Shown here piece after piece: positions 1 through 8,188 of a stretch of DNA of 15,253 bases; the first letter of the stretch is position 1, and the number at the start of each line of letters is the position of its first letter. Source of the DNA: DATAES01 sp036493595 (GTDB taxonomy: Bacteria; Actinomycetota; Acidimicrobiia; Acidimicrobiales; JACDCH01). A program made the translations under genes and the position numbers. The notes beneath the pieces were generated by a model. It had not been told where the DNA came from. It did not search any database and was given only the letters and a program-made list of their open reading frames with translations. The stretch covers positions 1 through 15,253 of the forward strand of contig DASXPN010000122.1 of the NCBI GenBank assembly GCA_036493595.1, given 5' to 3'.

Positions 1-965
1 CTCTGCGGGCCGACGACGAGCGCGCCCCCGGCGTCGATGCGAGCGATCGACCCGCCGCCCGCGCCGATCGTGTGGACATCGAGCGACGGCAGCCGGATCG
101 GGAAACCCGCGACCAGTCGTCCGGCCGCCGCCTCGGGCGCCGCACCGCGCACGAGGCACACATCCGTCGACGTGCCGCCCATGTCGAACGTGATCGCGTC
201 CGCGTAACCATTTGCCGCCGCAGCTGCCGCGCCCGCGATCACGCCTCCGGCGGGACCCGATAGCAGCAAGGCGACCGGCAACTCCGCGGCGTCGAGCACC
301 GGCATCAGGCCGCCCGCCGACGTGAGCACGAGCACGTCGGCGGCGAGTGCCGACAGTCGCGACAGGTACTCGCGACACGTCCGCCGCAAGTACGCGTTGA
401 CGACAGTCGTCAGGGTCCGCTCGTACTCGCGGAATTCCGGCGAGACATCGCACGACGCCGACACGTCGAAGCCCGCCTCGCGCAGCACGCTGGCGACGGC
501 ATCCTCGTGATCGCGACACAAGTCGCTGTGCAAGAGGCAGACGGCGATCACGTCCGCGCCGTTCAACCCGTCCGCCCCCAACCAGCCCGAGAGAACAACG
601 GGCTCGAGCTCGCTCCCTTCAGCGGCCAACCGTCCACTGATACCGAGACGGCGGTGGCGGTCGACGAGCGGCGACGGTCGATCCGCGAACAGGTCATAGA
701 GCGAGGGCCGGTCTTGGCGAGCGATTTCGATCACATCCTCGAAGCCGTTGTTCGTGACCAGCGCCACCGTCGCGCCGGTTCGTTCCAGCAACGCGTTCGT
801 CGCGACCGTGGTGCCATGCGCGAGCACGTCGACTGCGCCGAGGCCCGCCATCGCCGCGCCGACAACGGCCGCCGGGTCGTCCGGCGTCGACAAGACCTTG
901 ACGGTGCGGCCGTCTTCGGACACGGCGTCGGTGAACGTTCCACCGGTGTCGACCCCGACCCTCAC
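1..965 (-). CDS. Hydantoinase/oxoprolinase family protein, HyuA-type subunit (partial, C-terminus outside window)
   Basis: Reading the minus strand from GTG at 965 gives about 321 continuous residues without a stop, running off the left edge. The N-terminus has the family's phosphate-binding motif GVDTGGTFTD (residues 4-13). It is followed by HGTTVATNALLER (50-62), an SPEFREYER segment, FDMGGTSTD (about 260-268) and HTIGAGGGSIARID near the cut. These are the landmarks of the HyuA/5-oxoprolinase/acetone carboxylase beta superfamily, whose members are usually 650-700 residues and act with a HyuB partner in ATP-dependent opening of cyclic amides or related reactions. Here only about half is visible. 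The start is supported by an AAGGTAGG SD about 8 nt upstream (974-981). The substrate cannot be told; hyuB, if present, would lie left of the window. The divergent J-domain gene starts only 22 bp away. Confidence 0.93.
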   Translation of the reverse strand, partial: MRVGVDTGGTFTDAVSEDGRTVKVLSTPDDPAAVVGAAMAGLGAVDVLAHGTTVATNALLERTGATVALVTNNGFEDVIEIARQDRPSLYDLFADRPSPLVDRHRRLGISGRLAAEGSELEPVVLSGWLGADGLNGADVIAVCLLHSDLCRDHEDAVASVLREAGFDVSASCDVSPEFREYERTLTTVVNAYLRRTCREYLSRLSALAADVLVLTSAGGLMPVLDAAELPVALLLSGPAGGVIAGAAAAAANGYADAITFDMGGTSTDVCLVRGAAPEAAAGRLVAGFPIRLPSLDVHTIGAGGGSIARIDAGGALVVGPQ

Positions 966-987
966 CCGCGGAACCTACCTTGGTGCC

Positions 988-1446
988 GTGCCTGACCGTC
1001 CCTGGGATCGACTGCGCCGGCGCCGCGCGGACGAAACGCCCCCCGAGGACGTCGAGCAGTCAGCCGACCTGAACGACGAGGCGTACTCGTGGTGGGCGGA
1101 CCGCGAGCAGCTCGAGACCGGCCAGGTTCCCCACGGGCGCAAGCGGCGCAAGCCACCCGAACCGCCGAAGAAGAGTGGCTTCGAGACGTACTACAGCACC
1201 GAGTCGCTGTTCGACTGGAGCGGCGACGGCGTCGGTGTGCTCGACGAGACCGACCCGTACGTCGTGCTCGGCCTGCCCGCGTCCGCAACGTGGGAGGAGA
1301 TCACCAGTGCTCATCGGCGCCTGGCGAAGCTGCACCACCCCGACCGCCAGTTGAACGCACCTCCCGAGGACCGCGAGGCCAACGACCGCCGCATCCGCGA
1401 GCTCAACATCGCCTACACCGAGTTGCGTCGCCGCAAGGGCCGCTGA
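988..1446 (+). CDS. Small J-domain (DnaJ-like) protein
   Basis: The GTG start at 988 gives 152 residues. The N-terminal about 88 residues are charged, Arg/Pro-rich and probably disordered. The C-terminal third (about 89-150) is a J domain: DPYVVLGLPASATWEEI, a helix with AHRRLAKLHHPDR carrying the HPD tripeptide (H117-P118-D119), and a closing helix RIRELNIAYTELRRR. J domains stimulate Hsp70 (DnaK) ATPase through HPD. There is no G/F-rich linker, zinc-finger or C-terminal substrate domain, so this is a class III-like J protein with the J domain at the C-terminus, not the main DnaJ. The open frame continues upstream of 988, but that part is antisense to the HyuA-type gene, so the GTG just outside it is preferred. 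No clear SD is present. The gene converges with RNase HI 40 bp downstream. Confidence 0.85.
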   Translation: MPDRPWDRLRRRRADETPPEDVEQSADLNDEAYSWWADREQLETGQVPHGRKRRKPPEPPKKSGFETYYSTESLFDWSGDGVGVLDETDPYVVLGLPASATWEEITSAHRRLAKLHHPDRQLNAPPEDREANDRRIRELNIAYTELRRRKGR

Positions 1447-1467
1447 CGCGGGAGCGCGCGGCTACCG

Positions 1468-1485
1468 GCAACGCTTGGGCGTTGC
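1468..1485. terminator. Short hairpin between convergent J-domain and rnhA genes
   Basis: GCAACGC-TTGG-GCGTTGC is a perfect 7-bp stem with a 4-nt loop, lying in the 40 bp between the two convergent stop codons and ending 1 bp before the rnhA stop. No T-run follows on either strand, so it is at best a weak or factor-assisted bidirectional terminator. The function is inferred from position only. Confidence 0.4.
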
Positions 1486-1486
1486 G

Positions 1487-1945
1487 TCATCCGTCCGATG
1501 ACAGATCGCCCATGCGTCCGGACTGCGTCAGCGCCGCCTCGACCGCCAGCCGGTCGACGAGATCGTTCATCGGGTCGGCGCTGTGGCCCTTCACCCAACG
1601 GAAGGTCACTGCACCCCGCGTGACGACCTGATCGACCAACGGTTCCCACAGATCACGATTGGCCACGGGCTTGCGCTGGCTGTTGGTCCAGCCGCGCCGC
1701 TGCCAGCCGAGGTACCACTTGTCGCGGAAGCAGTTGACGACATAGGTCGAGTCACTGACGACTTCGATCGGACCGTCGGTTGCGCCGAGCGTGCGGACCG
1801 CTTCGAGCGCCGCCGTGATCTCCATGCGTTGGTTGGTCGTGTGCGGTTCGAACCCGCTGGCAAACGGACCGTCGGGGACGGCCCACGCCCACCCGCCGGG
1901 GCCGGGGTTCCCGCTGCAGGCGCCGTCCGTGTACACGATTCGCAC
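1487..1945 (-). CDS. rnhA: Ribonuclease HI
   Basis: This 152-residue protein covers the full length of type 1 RNase H, which cleaves the RNA strand of RNA-DNA hybrids (R-loops, Okazaki primers) in the cytoplasm using two metal ions. The N-terminus reads YTDGACSGNPGPGGW. The four carboxylates of the active site are visible by alignment with E. coli RNase HI: D7 (TDG), E42 (RMEITAALEA), D65 (VVSDSTYV) and D131 (NDLVDRLA). The catalytic-loop H121 is in WVKGHSADP. The basic segment KWYLGWQRRGWTNSQRKPVAN matches the substrate-handling region. It is divergent from aceE with 42 bp between starts and convergent with the J-domain gene. Nothing appears missing. Confidence 0.96.
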   Translation of the reverse strand: MRIVYTDGACSGNPGPGGWAWAVPDGPFASGFEPHTTNQRMEITAALEAVRTLGATDGPIEVVSDSTYVVNCFRDKWYLGWQRRGWTNSQRKPVANRDLWEPLVDQVVTRGAVTFRWVKGHSADPMNDLVDRLAVEAALTQSGRMGDLSSDG

Positions 1946-1987
1946 GAGTGGAGAGCATTACCGGAGATCGAGCGAGAGAATGAACTC

Positions 1988-4714
1988 ATGATCATCGACG
2001 GGTTCGTCCACCAGTTGCCCGACGTCGATCCGGAGGAGACCCAGGAATGGCTCGACTCGTTGACGGCGGTGGTGGAGGCGCAAGGCAAGACCCGCGCCCG
2101 TTTCCTCATGTCCAAGTTGCTCGAGCGGGCCCGCGAGCTGCAGGTCGGCCATCCCGCCACCGTGTCGACGCCGTACGTGAACACGATCCCGCCCGAGGAA
2201 GAGCCGTGGTTCCCCGGCGACGAGTACATCGAGCGAAGGATCCGCGCGTACATCCGTTGGAACGCGGCGGTGATGGTCGTGAAGGCCAACAAGCATGCCG
2301 AGGGCATCGGCGGTCATCTGTCGACGTTCGCCAGTAGCGCATCGTTGTACGAGGTCGGCTTCAACTGGTTCTTCCGCGGCAAGGACGACGGCCTCGCCGG
2401 TGATCACCTCTACATCCAGGGGCACGCGACGCCGGGTATCTACGCGCGAGCGTTCCTCGAGGGACGCCTGACCGAGGAACAGCTCGACAACTTCCGCCGC
2501 GAGATCGGCGGGAACGGACTCTCGTCGTACCCGCATCCGCGCCTGATGCCGGATTTCTGGGAGTTCCCGACCGTGTCGATGGGCCTCGGCCCGATCAACT
2601 CCATCTACCAGGCCCGTTTCAACAAGTACCTGCACAACCGGCGCATCGACGACACGTCGGGGTCGCGGGTGTGGTGCTTCCTGGGCGACGGCGAGTGCGA
2701 CGAACCCGAAACACTCGGATCGATCTCCCTCGCCGCCCGCGAGCAGCTCGACAACTTGACCTGGGTCGTCAACTGCAACCTTCAGCGCCTCGACGGTCCG
2801 GTGCGCGGCAACGGCAAGGTCATCCAAGAGCTCGAGGCCGTGTTCCGCGGCGCGGGCTGGAACGTGATCAAGGTCATCTGGGGGGCCAAGTGGGATGAGC
2901 TGCTCGCCCGTGACGTCGACGGCGTGTTGCTCAACAAGATGAACACGACGGTCGACGGCGAGTTCCAGCGCTACGCCGTCGAGTCCGGCGCCTATATCCG
3001 TGATCACTTCTTCGGGCCCGACCCCCGTCTGCGCAAGCTCGTCGAGCACCTGTCCGACGAGGACCTGCGATGGCTCCCCCGCGGTGGACACGATTACCGC
3101 AAGCTGTACTCGGCCTACAAGGCGGCCACCGACCAAGAAGGCGCGCCCACCGTCATCCTCGCCAAGACGGTGAAGGGTTGGACGCTCGGCTCCGAGGTCG
3201 AGGGCCGCAACGCCACGCACCAGATCAAGAAGATGACCAACGAGCAACTCCTGCACCTGCGCGAGCGGCTCTACCTTCAGGACCAGATCCCCGAGGAGTC
3301 GCTGGCGCCCGGCAAGGAGCCGCCGTATTACCGGCCTCCGCAGGACTCCGACGAGTACCGGTACATGATGGAGCGCCGCACTGCGCTCGACGGCGCAGTC
3401 CCGCGTCGGGAGGTCAAGGTCAGGCGGCCGCTCGAGCTGCCGAAGCCCGATGTGTTCGGCGAGTTCGACAGCGGCTCCGGCAAGCAAGAGGTCTCGACCA
3501 CGATGGCGTTCACACGCCTGCTGCGAAACCTCGCCCGCGACGAGAAGTTCGGACCGCGCGTCGTACCCATCATCCCCGACGAAGCGCGCACGTTCGGGAT
3601 GGACGCCCTCTTCCGAGAGTTCAAGATCTACGCGTCGCAGGGGCAGAAGTACGACCCCGTCGACGCGCAGCTCCTGCTCTCGTACACCGAGTCGAAGGAC
3701 GGTCAGATCCTCGAAGAAGGCATCACCGAGGCGGGATCGATGTCGAGCTTCACCGCCGCCGGCACCGCGTACGCGACGCGCGGTGTGCCGATGATTCCGT
3801 TCTTCACCTTCTATTCGATGTTCGGGTTCCAGCGGGTCGGCGATCTCATCTGGGCCGCGGCCGACGCGCGTGCGCGCGGCTTCCTGCTCGGCGCAACCGC
3901 GGGCCGCACGACGTTGCTCGGCGAAGGCCTACAACATCAGGACGGGCACAGCCTGTTGCTGGCGTCGACCGTGCCGACCTGTGAGGCCTACGACCCGGCG
4001 TTCGCGTACGAGATGGCGGCCATCATCCGCCGCGGCATCGACCGCATGTACGGACCGGACGCCCTCGCACCGGGCAACGCCGTCTTCTACTACCTGACCC
4101 TCTACAACGAGAACTACGTGCAGCCGGCGAAGCCCACGACGAAGGGGATCGACGACGCCATCATCAGCGGTCTCTACAAGTGGGCGGACGCGCCGAAGGG
4201 GCCGAAGCGCCGTGCCACGATCCTGTTCTCGGGATCGGCGCAGGGCGCGGCCCGGCAGGCGCAAGCTGATCTCGCCGAGCACTTCGATGTCGCGGCCGAG
4301 CTGTGGTCGGCGACCTCCTACAAGAAGCTCCGCGAGGAGGCGCTGTCAGTCGAGCGCTGGAACCGGCTGCACCCCGACGACGAGCCGCGCACGCCGTATG
4401 TGCACTCACAGCTGTCGTCGTCGAAGGGCCCGATCGTCGCGGTGACCGACTTCTTGAAGGCGGTGCCCGATCAGATCGCGCGCTGGATCCCCGATGAGCA
4501 CCAGTACATCCCCCTCGGCACCGACGGCTTCGGTCGCAGTGACACCCGAGACGCGCTGCGCCGATTCTTCGAGACCGACGCGGGGCACGTGGCGGTGGCG
4601 GTGCTGAAGGGATTGTGCGACGACGGGAGCGGCAAGACGACATCCGAGGACGTCGCCAAGGCCATCGCGCACTACCAGATCGACACCGACGCCCCCGACC
4701 CGCGCGAGTCGTAG
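1988..4714 (+). CDS. aceE: Pyruvate dehydrogenase E1 component, homodimeric type
   Basis: ATG at 1988 gives 908 residues, normal for the single-chain E1p of actinobacteria and gammaproteobacteria. E1p decarboxylates pyruvate with thiamine diphosphate and reductively acetylates the lipoyl group of E2, feeding acetyl-CoA to the TCA cycle. The N-terminus (IIDGFVHQLPDVDPEETQEWL) is typical. H110 lies in GGHLSTFASSASLYEVG. The ThDP/Mg motif starts at GDGECDEPE (G233-D234-G235) and runs to VVNCNLQRLDGPVRGNGKV. The transketolase-like pyrimidine domain follows, with GLQHQDGHS around residue 650 and the substrate motif TFYSMFGFQRVGD before it. The open frame extends upstream over rnhA on the other strand, so ATG 1988, preceded by GAGAGA about 8 nt away, is chosen. 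No E2 or E3 gene is adjacent. The stop is 15 bp from the stop of the next convergent gene. Confidence 0.97.
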   Translation: MIIDGFVHQLPDVDPEETQEWLDSLTAVVEAQGKTRARFLMSKLLERARELQVGHPATVSTPYVNTIPPEEEPWFPGDEYIERRIRAYIRWNAAVMVVKANKHAEGIGGHLSTFASSASLYEVGFNWFFRGKDDGLAGDHLYIQGHATPGIYARAFLEGRLTEEQLDNFRREIGGNGLSSYPHPRLMPDFWEFPTVSMGLGPINSIYQARFNKYLHNRRIDDTSGSRVWCFLGDGECDEPETLGSISLAAREQLDNLTWVVNCNLQRLDGPVRGNGKVIQELEAVFRGAGWNVIKVIWGAKWDELLARDVDGVLLNKMNTTVDGEFQRYAVESGAYIRDHFFGPDPRLRKLVEHLSDEDLRWLPRGGHDYRKLYSAYKAATDQEGAPTVILAKTVKGWTLGSEVEGRNATHQIKKMTNEQLLHLRERLYLQDQIPEESLAPGKEPPYYRPPQDSDEYRYMMERRTALDGAVPRREVKVRRPLELPKPDVFGEFDSGSGKQEVSTTMAFTRLLRNLARDEKFGPRVVPIIPDEARTFGMDALFREFKIYASQGQKYDPVDAQLLLSYTESKDGQILEEGITEAGSMSSFTAAGTAYATRGVPMIPFFTFYSMFGFQRVGDLIWAAADARARGFLLGATAGRTTLLGEGLQHQDGHSLLLASTVPTCEAYDPAFAYEMAAIIRRGIDRMYGPDALAPGNAVFYYLTLYNENYVQPAKPTTKGIDDAIISGLYKWADAPKGPKRRATILFSGSAQGAARQAQADLAEHFDVAAELWSATSYKKLREEALSVERWNRLHPDDEPRTPYVHSQLSSSKGPIVAVTDFLKAVPDQIARWIPDEHQYIPLGTDGFGRSDTRDALRRFFETDAGHVAVAVLKGLCDDGSGKTTSEDVAKAIAHYQIDTDAPDPRES

Positions 4715-4716
4715 TC

Positions 4717-4739
4717 CGTCGACATTTGTTCAGTCGACG
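4717..4739. terminator. Inverted repeat between convergent aceE and DinB-like gene
   Basis: CGTCGAC (4717-4723) and GTCGACG (4733-4739) form a 7-bp stem around a 9-nt loop (ATTTGTTCA) that contains the downstream gene's stop codon. It sits exactly where transcripts from both sides end, so it may act as a weak bidirectional terminator. There is no T-tract. GTCGAC is itself self-complementary, which makes chance pairing easier. Confidence 0.3.
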
Positions 4740-5386
4740 CATCGTCCTCGGAGTATGGGGACGCCGTCGCCTTCGCAGTCATCGAGCGCGGCATCGCGCC
4801 CGAGGGTCGCCATGAGCACGGCTTCGGCAGGTCCACGCACGACCGCGGAGCCGTTGGCGTTGCCGTTGCCCCACGACCACGCGACATCGGTGGTCTCGAA
4901 GTGCAGACCGCGCATGCGTTGCTTCGAACGGAACACCGATCCCATCTTGGGCAGATGATCGAGCAGTGGAGCGGTTCGTTCCGCCGGCACGTCACGCGGT
5001 CGATCGAGGGCGCGGCGAATGTCTTGGTGGTGGACGAGCCGGTCGAGCAGCGTGAGCCGCGCCGGGAAGATTCGGCACGAACCGGCCCACGCATCACGGG
5101 TGTCGAAGTCGTGCAGCAGTTGCTCCGGCGTGCGGCCCTCCGCGCGGGCAATCGAGTACGCCTGGCCCGAACGATTGGACGAGAACCCGTAGCGAGCGAG
5201 CCGGACGGGCACAGCCCACACCTTCAACTCGTTGCCGTCGAGGATGTGGCCGACGACGTCGCGCACCCGCCATCCCGTGCACAACGACGGACGCTCCCAG
5301 TCCTCCGCGGGCAATGTGTGCAGGAACGAGGAGAAGTCCCGGTTCTCGTCGTCGTGCAGCCTGCGGAAGTCCGGCGAATCGGGCAT
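4730..5386 (-). CDS. Maleylpyruvate isomerase-like / DinB-fold protein (TIGR03083 type)
   Basis: ATG at 5386 gives 218 residues. The N-terminal half has the actinobacterial TIGR03083/mycothiol-dependent maleylpyruvate isomerase signature: SLCTGWRVRDVVGHILDGNE (34-53), with H48 as a likely metal ligand. A second metal-site helix is RLVHHQDIRRALDRPRDVP (about 116-134), with H119/H120. The C-terminal region (about 155-218) resembles the SCP2-like tail common in these proteins. Members are DinB/YfiT-like four-helix bundles, often zinc-binding and thought to use mycothiol; the real substrate of this one is not visible. The open frame extends upstream, but that part overlaps the PAP2 gene antiparallel to its codon pattern, so MPDSPDF is preferred as start. 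It lies 11 bp downstream of the PAP2 gene on the same strand, so co-transcription is likely. Confidence 0.82.
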   Translation of the reverse strand: MPDSPDFRRLHDDENRDFSSFLHTLPAEDWERPSLCTGWRVRDVVGHILDGNELKVWAVPVRLARYGFSSNRSGQAYSIARAEGRTPEQLLHDFDTRDAWAGSCRIFPARLTLLDRLVHHQDIRRALDRPRDVPAERTAPLLDHLPKMGSVFRSKQRMRGLHFETTDVAWSWGNGNANGSAVVRGPAEAVLMATLGRDAALDDCEGDGVPILRGRCVD

Positions 5387-5397
5387 ACCGCACAACG

Positions 5398-6096
5398 CTA
5401 GGTGATGGCACCGCTCATGGATTCCGAGCGCTCGTCCCAGGGCTCGAACAGGGCGGCGAGCGCGAACACCCAGGCCAGGCCCAGCGCGACGCCCCCGATC
5501 ACGTCCGAGGCGTAGTGCGTCAGCAGGATCACCCTCGACACCGCCACCGCGGCAACCAGCGCGCCCGCGGCAGCCGCGACGAGGATGCGAGCGGCGATCG
5601 GCAGGTGCGGCAGGCACACGAGGACGATGGCTCCGAAGCACACCGTCGCATCAAGCGCATGCCCGGAGGGCATCCCGTCCTGGCTGGCGAACGAGAACGG
5701 CGACGGCATGGCGGGACGCACTCCTCCGATGTAGGAGCGGACCACGAGGTCGAGCAAGACTCCGCTGAAAGTCGCGCCGACGACGAACAACGCGGCGCGG
5801 GGGCGCTTGATCGTCAACAACAGCAGTCCCGCACCGATCGCCAGCGCAGCGATGAACCGGGCGTCGCCGAACACCGTGACCGCGCGCGACGGCTCGACCC
5901 ACCGTCCGACGTGCGGCGCCCGGCCGATCATGATCTGGAAGAACTTGCCGTGCGAGATGTTCTGCGCGGTGCGACGGTCGTAACGCACCAAGGCTCCTGT
6001 CGTCATTACTTGTTCGACAACGACGCCGAACACGAGCAGTGCCACCGTCGAAGCCGCCCATAGGGCGCGCCGAACGGTCGACGAGGACGAAGCCAT
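5398..6096 (-). CDS. PAP2-family membrane phosphatase
   Basis: ATG at 6096 gives 232 residues with several hydrophobic segments (about 13-33, 82-95, 102-118, 151-165, 168-186, 199-217), so it is an integral membrane protein. The acid phosphatase/PAP2 motifs are complete: motif 1 as R120-x6-RP (RSYIGGVRP, with Arg where Lys is usual), motif 2 PSGH (143-146), and motif 3 SR-x5-H-x3-D (S187, R188, H194, D198). H146 and H194 would be the catalytic histidines and D198 stabilises the second. Family members dephosphorylate lipid phosphates such as phosphatidic acid, phosphatidylglycerophosphate or undecaprenyl diphosphate at the membrane surface; the substrate here is unknown. It probably heads a two-gene unit with the DinB-like gene and is divergent from the DUF1697 gene (66 bp). 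Confidence 0.88.
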   Translation of the reverse strand: MASSSSTVRRALWAASTVALLVFGVVVEQVMTTGALVRYDRRTAQNISHGKFFQIMIGRAPHVGRWVEPSRAVTVFGDARFIAALAIGAGLLLLTIKRPRAALFVVGATFSGVLLDLVVRSYIGGVRPAMPSPFSFASQDGMPSGHALDATVCFGAIVLVCLPHLPIAARILVAAAAGALVAAVAVSRVILLTHYASDVIGGVALGLAWVFALAALFEPWDERSESMSGAIT

Positions 6097-6162
6097 GGCC
6101 GACCAGTGTCGCGGATGTCGAAGGTGCATCTGTATCGGTCGGCGATGACAGGATGGGCGCGC

Positions 6163-6681
6163 GTGGCCAGATACGCCGGACTCCTGCGAGGCATCAACGT
6201 CGGCGGCAAGAACGCGGTGCCCATGCCCGCGCTGCGCGCGCTCGTCGAAGCACTCGGCTACACCGACGTGACGACCTACATCCAGAGCGGCAACGTCGTG
6301 TTCTCCGGGACCGGAGTCAAGGCCGAGCAACTCGAAAAGGCCATACGCAAGGAGTTCGAGCTCGACATACGCGTGGTGTTGCGCACGCACCGCCAGCTGG
6401 AGTCGGTGATCGAGCACAATCCGTTTCCTCGCGCCGACACGTCGACGCTGCACGTGGGATACATGTGCGAGAAGCCGAGCGCTGCCGCGATCAAGAGCTT
6501 GGATGTCGAACGGTTCGCGCCCGACGAGCTCGCGTTCCGCGGCCGCGAGTTCTATCTACACCTGCCGAACGGACTGGGGCGCGCCAAGTTGCCGCCCTAT
6601 GTCGATCGCCGGTTGAAGATCCCGACGACGGTCCGCAACTGGAAGACGGCGACGAAGCTCGCGGAGCTCACGGCAGTCTGA
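6163..6681 (+). CDS. DUF1697 family protein
   Basis: The chosen start is GTG at 6163, giving 172 residues, close to the usual length of DUF1697 proteins. It places the conserved opening RYAGLLRGINVGGKNAVPM directly at the N-terminus and has an AGGA SD about 9 nt upstream; ATG at 6145 would add six residues not typical of the family. The second signature, YTDVTTYIQSGNVVFSG, follows at about 33-49. The C-terminal KIPTTVRNWKTATKLAEL is also characteristic. The biochemical role of DUF1697 is not established, and nothing in the neighbourhood suggests one. The stop codon is immediately followed by the stop codon of the convergent CoA-binding gene, with no base between. Confidence 0.88.
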   Translation: MARYAGLLRGINVGGKNAVPMPALRALVEALGYTDVTTYIQSGNVVFSGTGVKAEQLEKAIRKEFELDIRVVLRTHRQLESVIEHNPFPRADTSTLHVGYMCEKPSAAAIKSLDVERFAPDELAFRGREFYLHLPNGLGRAKLPPYVDRRLKIPTTVRNWKTATKLAELTAV

Positions 6682-7128
6682 TCAGCGGGACGCGACATGC
6701 ACGTCGAGCTCGCGGACGGCTTGCGCGATGTCGACACCATCGACGAAGACGAGGCCCGCGGCCTGCGTGATCGAGCGTGCTTCGTCGGACGAGTCCTCTC
6801 CCGGCTGGACCCAGAACGCGCGGGCGCAGGTCTCGACGGCACCGCGGGCGATGCCGGGTTGCTCTTCTGCCGGGCGGTAGGTGTTGACGATGTCGATTCC
6901 GGTCGGCAGCGCGGCCAATTTCTCGCTCCCGAGGTAACCACCGTCGGTCAGGGGAAACAGACGCCCGGGCGGCTGCTCGTCGACGATCTCATATCGCCTG
7001 AAGCCATCGGGCTCGTGGCCGACGACGTCGTAGCCGGCACGGATGAGCGTGGCGGGCACGTCCTGATGCGGCCAGTCGACCAACTCGATCGTGGTCGCGG
7101 TTTCGAGCAACGAGCGCAGATGCTCCAC
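6682..7128 (-). CDS. CoA-binding-domain (YccU-like) protein
   Basis: GTG at 7128 gives 148 residues, with a strong AGAGGAGG SD 5 nt upstream (7132-7140). The fold is that of the small CoA-binding Rossmann proteins (CoA_binding_2): a beta-alpha start (TTIELVDWPHQDVPATLIRAGYDVVG), then GIDIVNTYRPAEEQPGIARGAV, then the AFWVQPGEDSSDEAR strand-helix, and a C-terminal GLVFVDGVDI segment. The usual N-terminal GxS-type nucleotide loop is replaced by VDWPHQDVP, so actual CoA binding is uncertain; this variant resembles an actinobacterial subgroup. The function is unknown. It is divergent from the LLM oxidoreductase across a 111-bp intergenic region that should contain both promoters. Confidence 0.8.
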   Translation of the reverse strand: MEHLRSLLETATTIELVDWPHQDVPATLIRAGYDVVGHEPDGFRRYEIVDEQPPGRLFPLTDGGYLGSEKLAALPTGIDIVNTYRPAEEQPGIARGAVETCARAFWVQPGEDSSDEARSITQAAGLVFVDGVDIAQAVRELDVHVASR

Positions 7129-7239
7129 GTGTCCTCCTCTGGCAGGCAGCCACGAAAGCCTGTCACTTGCGCTCGAGCCAGGGGGTATGACTACGAGGAT
7201 GACAAGCGAAGGCGTAGTCCGGAAGAGGTCCTCGGCGCG

Positions 7240-8175
7240 ATGACGGCGCGGCCGTTCCGGTTCGGTGTGTCGATCCAGACGGCCGCGACCAGAGCCGAGT
7301 GGAGCGAGAAGGCCCGCCGCGCCGAGTCATTCGGTTTCGACACTGTGCTCGTCGCCGATCATCTCGTCGACAACATGCTTTCGCCCTTCACCGCGCTGCT
7401 CGCCGCGGCCGACGCGACGGAGCGCCTCAGAGTCGGCACGCTCGTCCTGAACAACGACTTCCGCCATCCCGCCCTCGTGGCGCGCGAGGCCGCGGTGGTC
7501 GATCTGTTGAGTGACGGCCGGTTCGAGCTCGGGCTCGGGGCCGGTCACATGAAGTTCGAGTACGACGAGGTCGGGCTGCAGTTCGATCCGCCTTCGGTGC
7601 GAGTGGAGCGCATGACCGAATCGGCAGAGGTGATTCGTCGTCTTCTCGACGGCGAGACGGTCACCTTCGACGAGCGTCACTACCACCTCACCGAGCACCG
7701 CTGCTTTCCTGTGCCGGCGCGACATGTTCCCCTGCTCATCGGCGGTAACGGGCGACGGGTCCTCACGGCCGCGGCGCGGCTCGCCGACATCGTCGGCTTC
7801 ACCGGGTTCAGCCAGGTCGAAGGGAACACCGCGGGCCAAGTGAACCCGACGCATTTCACAGAGGCCGGGCTCCGCCAACAGATCGACTGGGTACTTGCTG
7901 CCGCGCCGGAGCGCTTCGATGGGATCGAGCTGAGCACGCTCGTCCAGGGCATCACCATCACCGACGATCGCCGGGCAGCGGCCGAGGACGTCCAGCCGCT
8001 CCTCCCGATGCTCACCGTCGACGACATCCTGTCGTCGCCGTATTCGCTCATCGGCACGTACGAAGAAATCGCGACGCAGCTACGCGACCGGCGCGACCAA
8101 CTCGGGATCAGTTACCTCACCGTGTTCGAGAAGGACCTCGAGCCGATGGCTCGACTGATCGAACTGTTGTCATGA
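7240..8175 (+). CDS. LLM-class F420-dependent oxidoreductase (TIGR03621 type)
   Basis: ATG at 7240 gives 311 residues, with a GGAAGAGG SD about 11 nt upstream. The protein is a bacterial luciferase-like TIM barrel: FRFGVSIQTAATRAEWSEKARRAESFGFDTVLVADHL at the N-terminus, RLRVGTLVLNNDFRHPALVAREAAVVDLLSDGRFELGLGAG in the middle, a VPLLIGGNGRRVL segment, and a C-terminal SPYSLIGTYEEIATQLRDRR helix. This order matches the mycobacterial-type subfamily TIGR03621, which is predicted to use coenzyme F420 rather than FMN; the substrate is unknown. The open frame extends far upstream, but there it lies over the CoA-binding gene on the other strand, so it is not coding. The stop is 13 bp from the stop of the convergent VOC gene. 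Confidence 0.9.
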   Translation: MTARPFRFGVSIQTAATRAEWSEKARRAESFGFDTVLVADHLVDNMLSPFTALLAAADATERLRVGTLVLNNDFRHPALVAREAAVVDLLSDGRFELGLGAGHMKFEYDEVGLQFDPPSVRVERMTESAEVIRRLLDGETVTFDERHYHLTEHRCFPVPARHVPLLIGGNGRRVLTAAARLADIVGFTGFSQVEGNTAGQVNPTHFTEAGLRQQIDWVLAAAPERFDGIELSTLVQGITITDDRRAAAEDVQPLLPMLTVDDILSSPYSLIGTYEEIATQLRDRRDQLGISYLTVFEKDLEPMARLIELLS

Positions 8176-8188
8176 ACCCCGTCGTGCG

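Noticed and set aside
507..995. 162-codon plus-strand frame at the left end.
   Set aside because: Antisense to the clearly coding HyuA-type gene, whose motifs are continuous through the same bases.
1958..3487. 509-codon open frame on the minus strand.
   Set aside because: Lies antisense within aceE; its product is Val/Leu/Arg-rich with no family motifs, a usual product of high-GC coding DNA read backwards.
3070..3984. 304-codon plus-strand frame inside aceE.
   Set aside because: Out-of-frame shadow of aceE with Arg/Ala/Pro-rich product and no motifs.
7160..7191. Possible sigma-70-like promoter (CTGTCA / TTGCGC with TATGAC) for the LLM oxidoreductase gene.
   Set aside because: Spacings of 20 or 13 bp do not fit; not strong enough to annotate.
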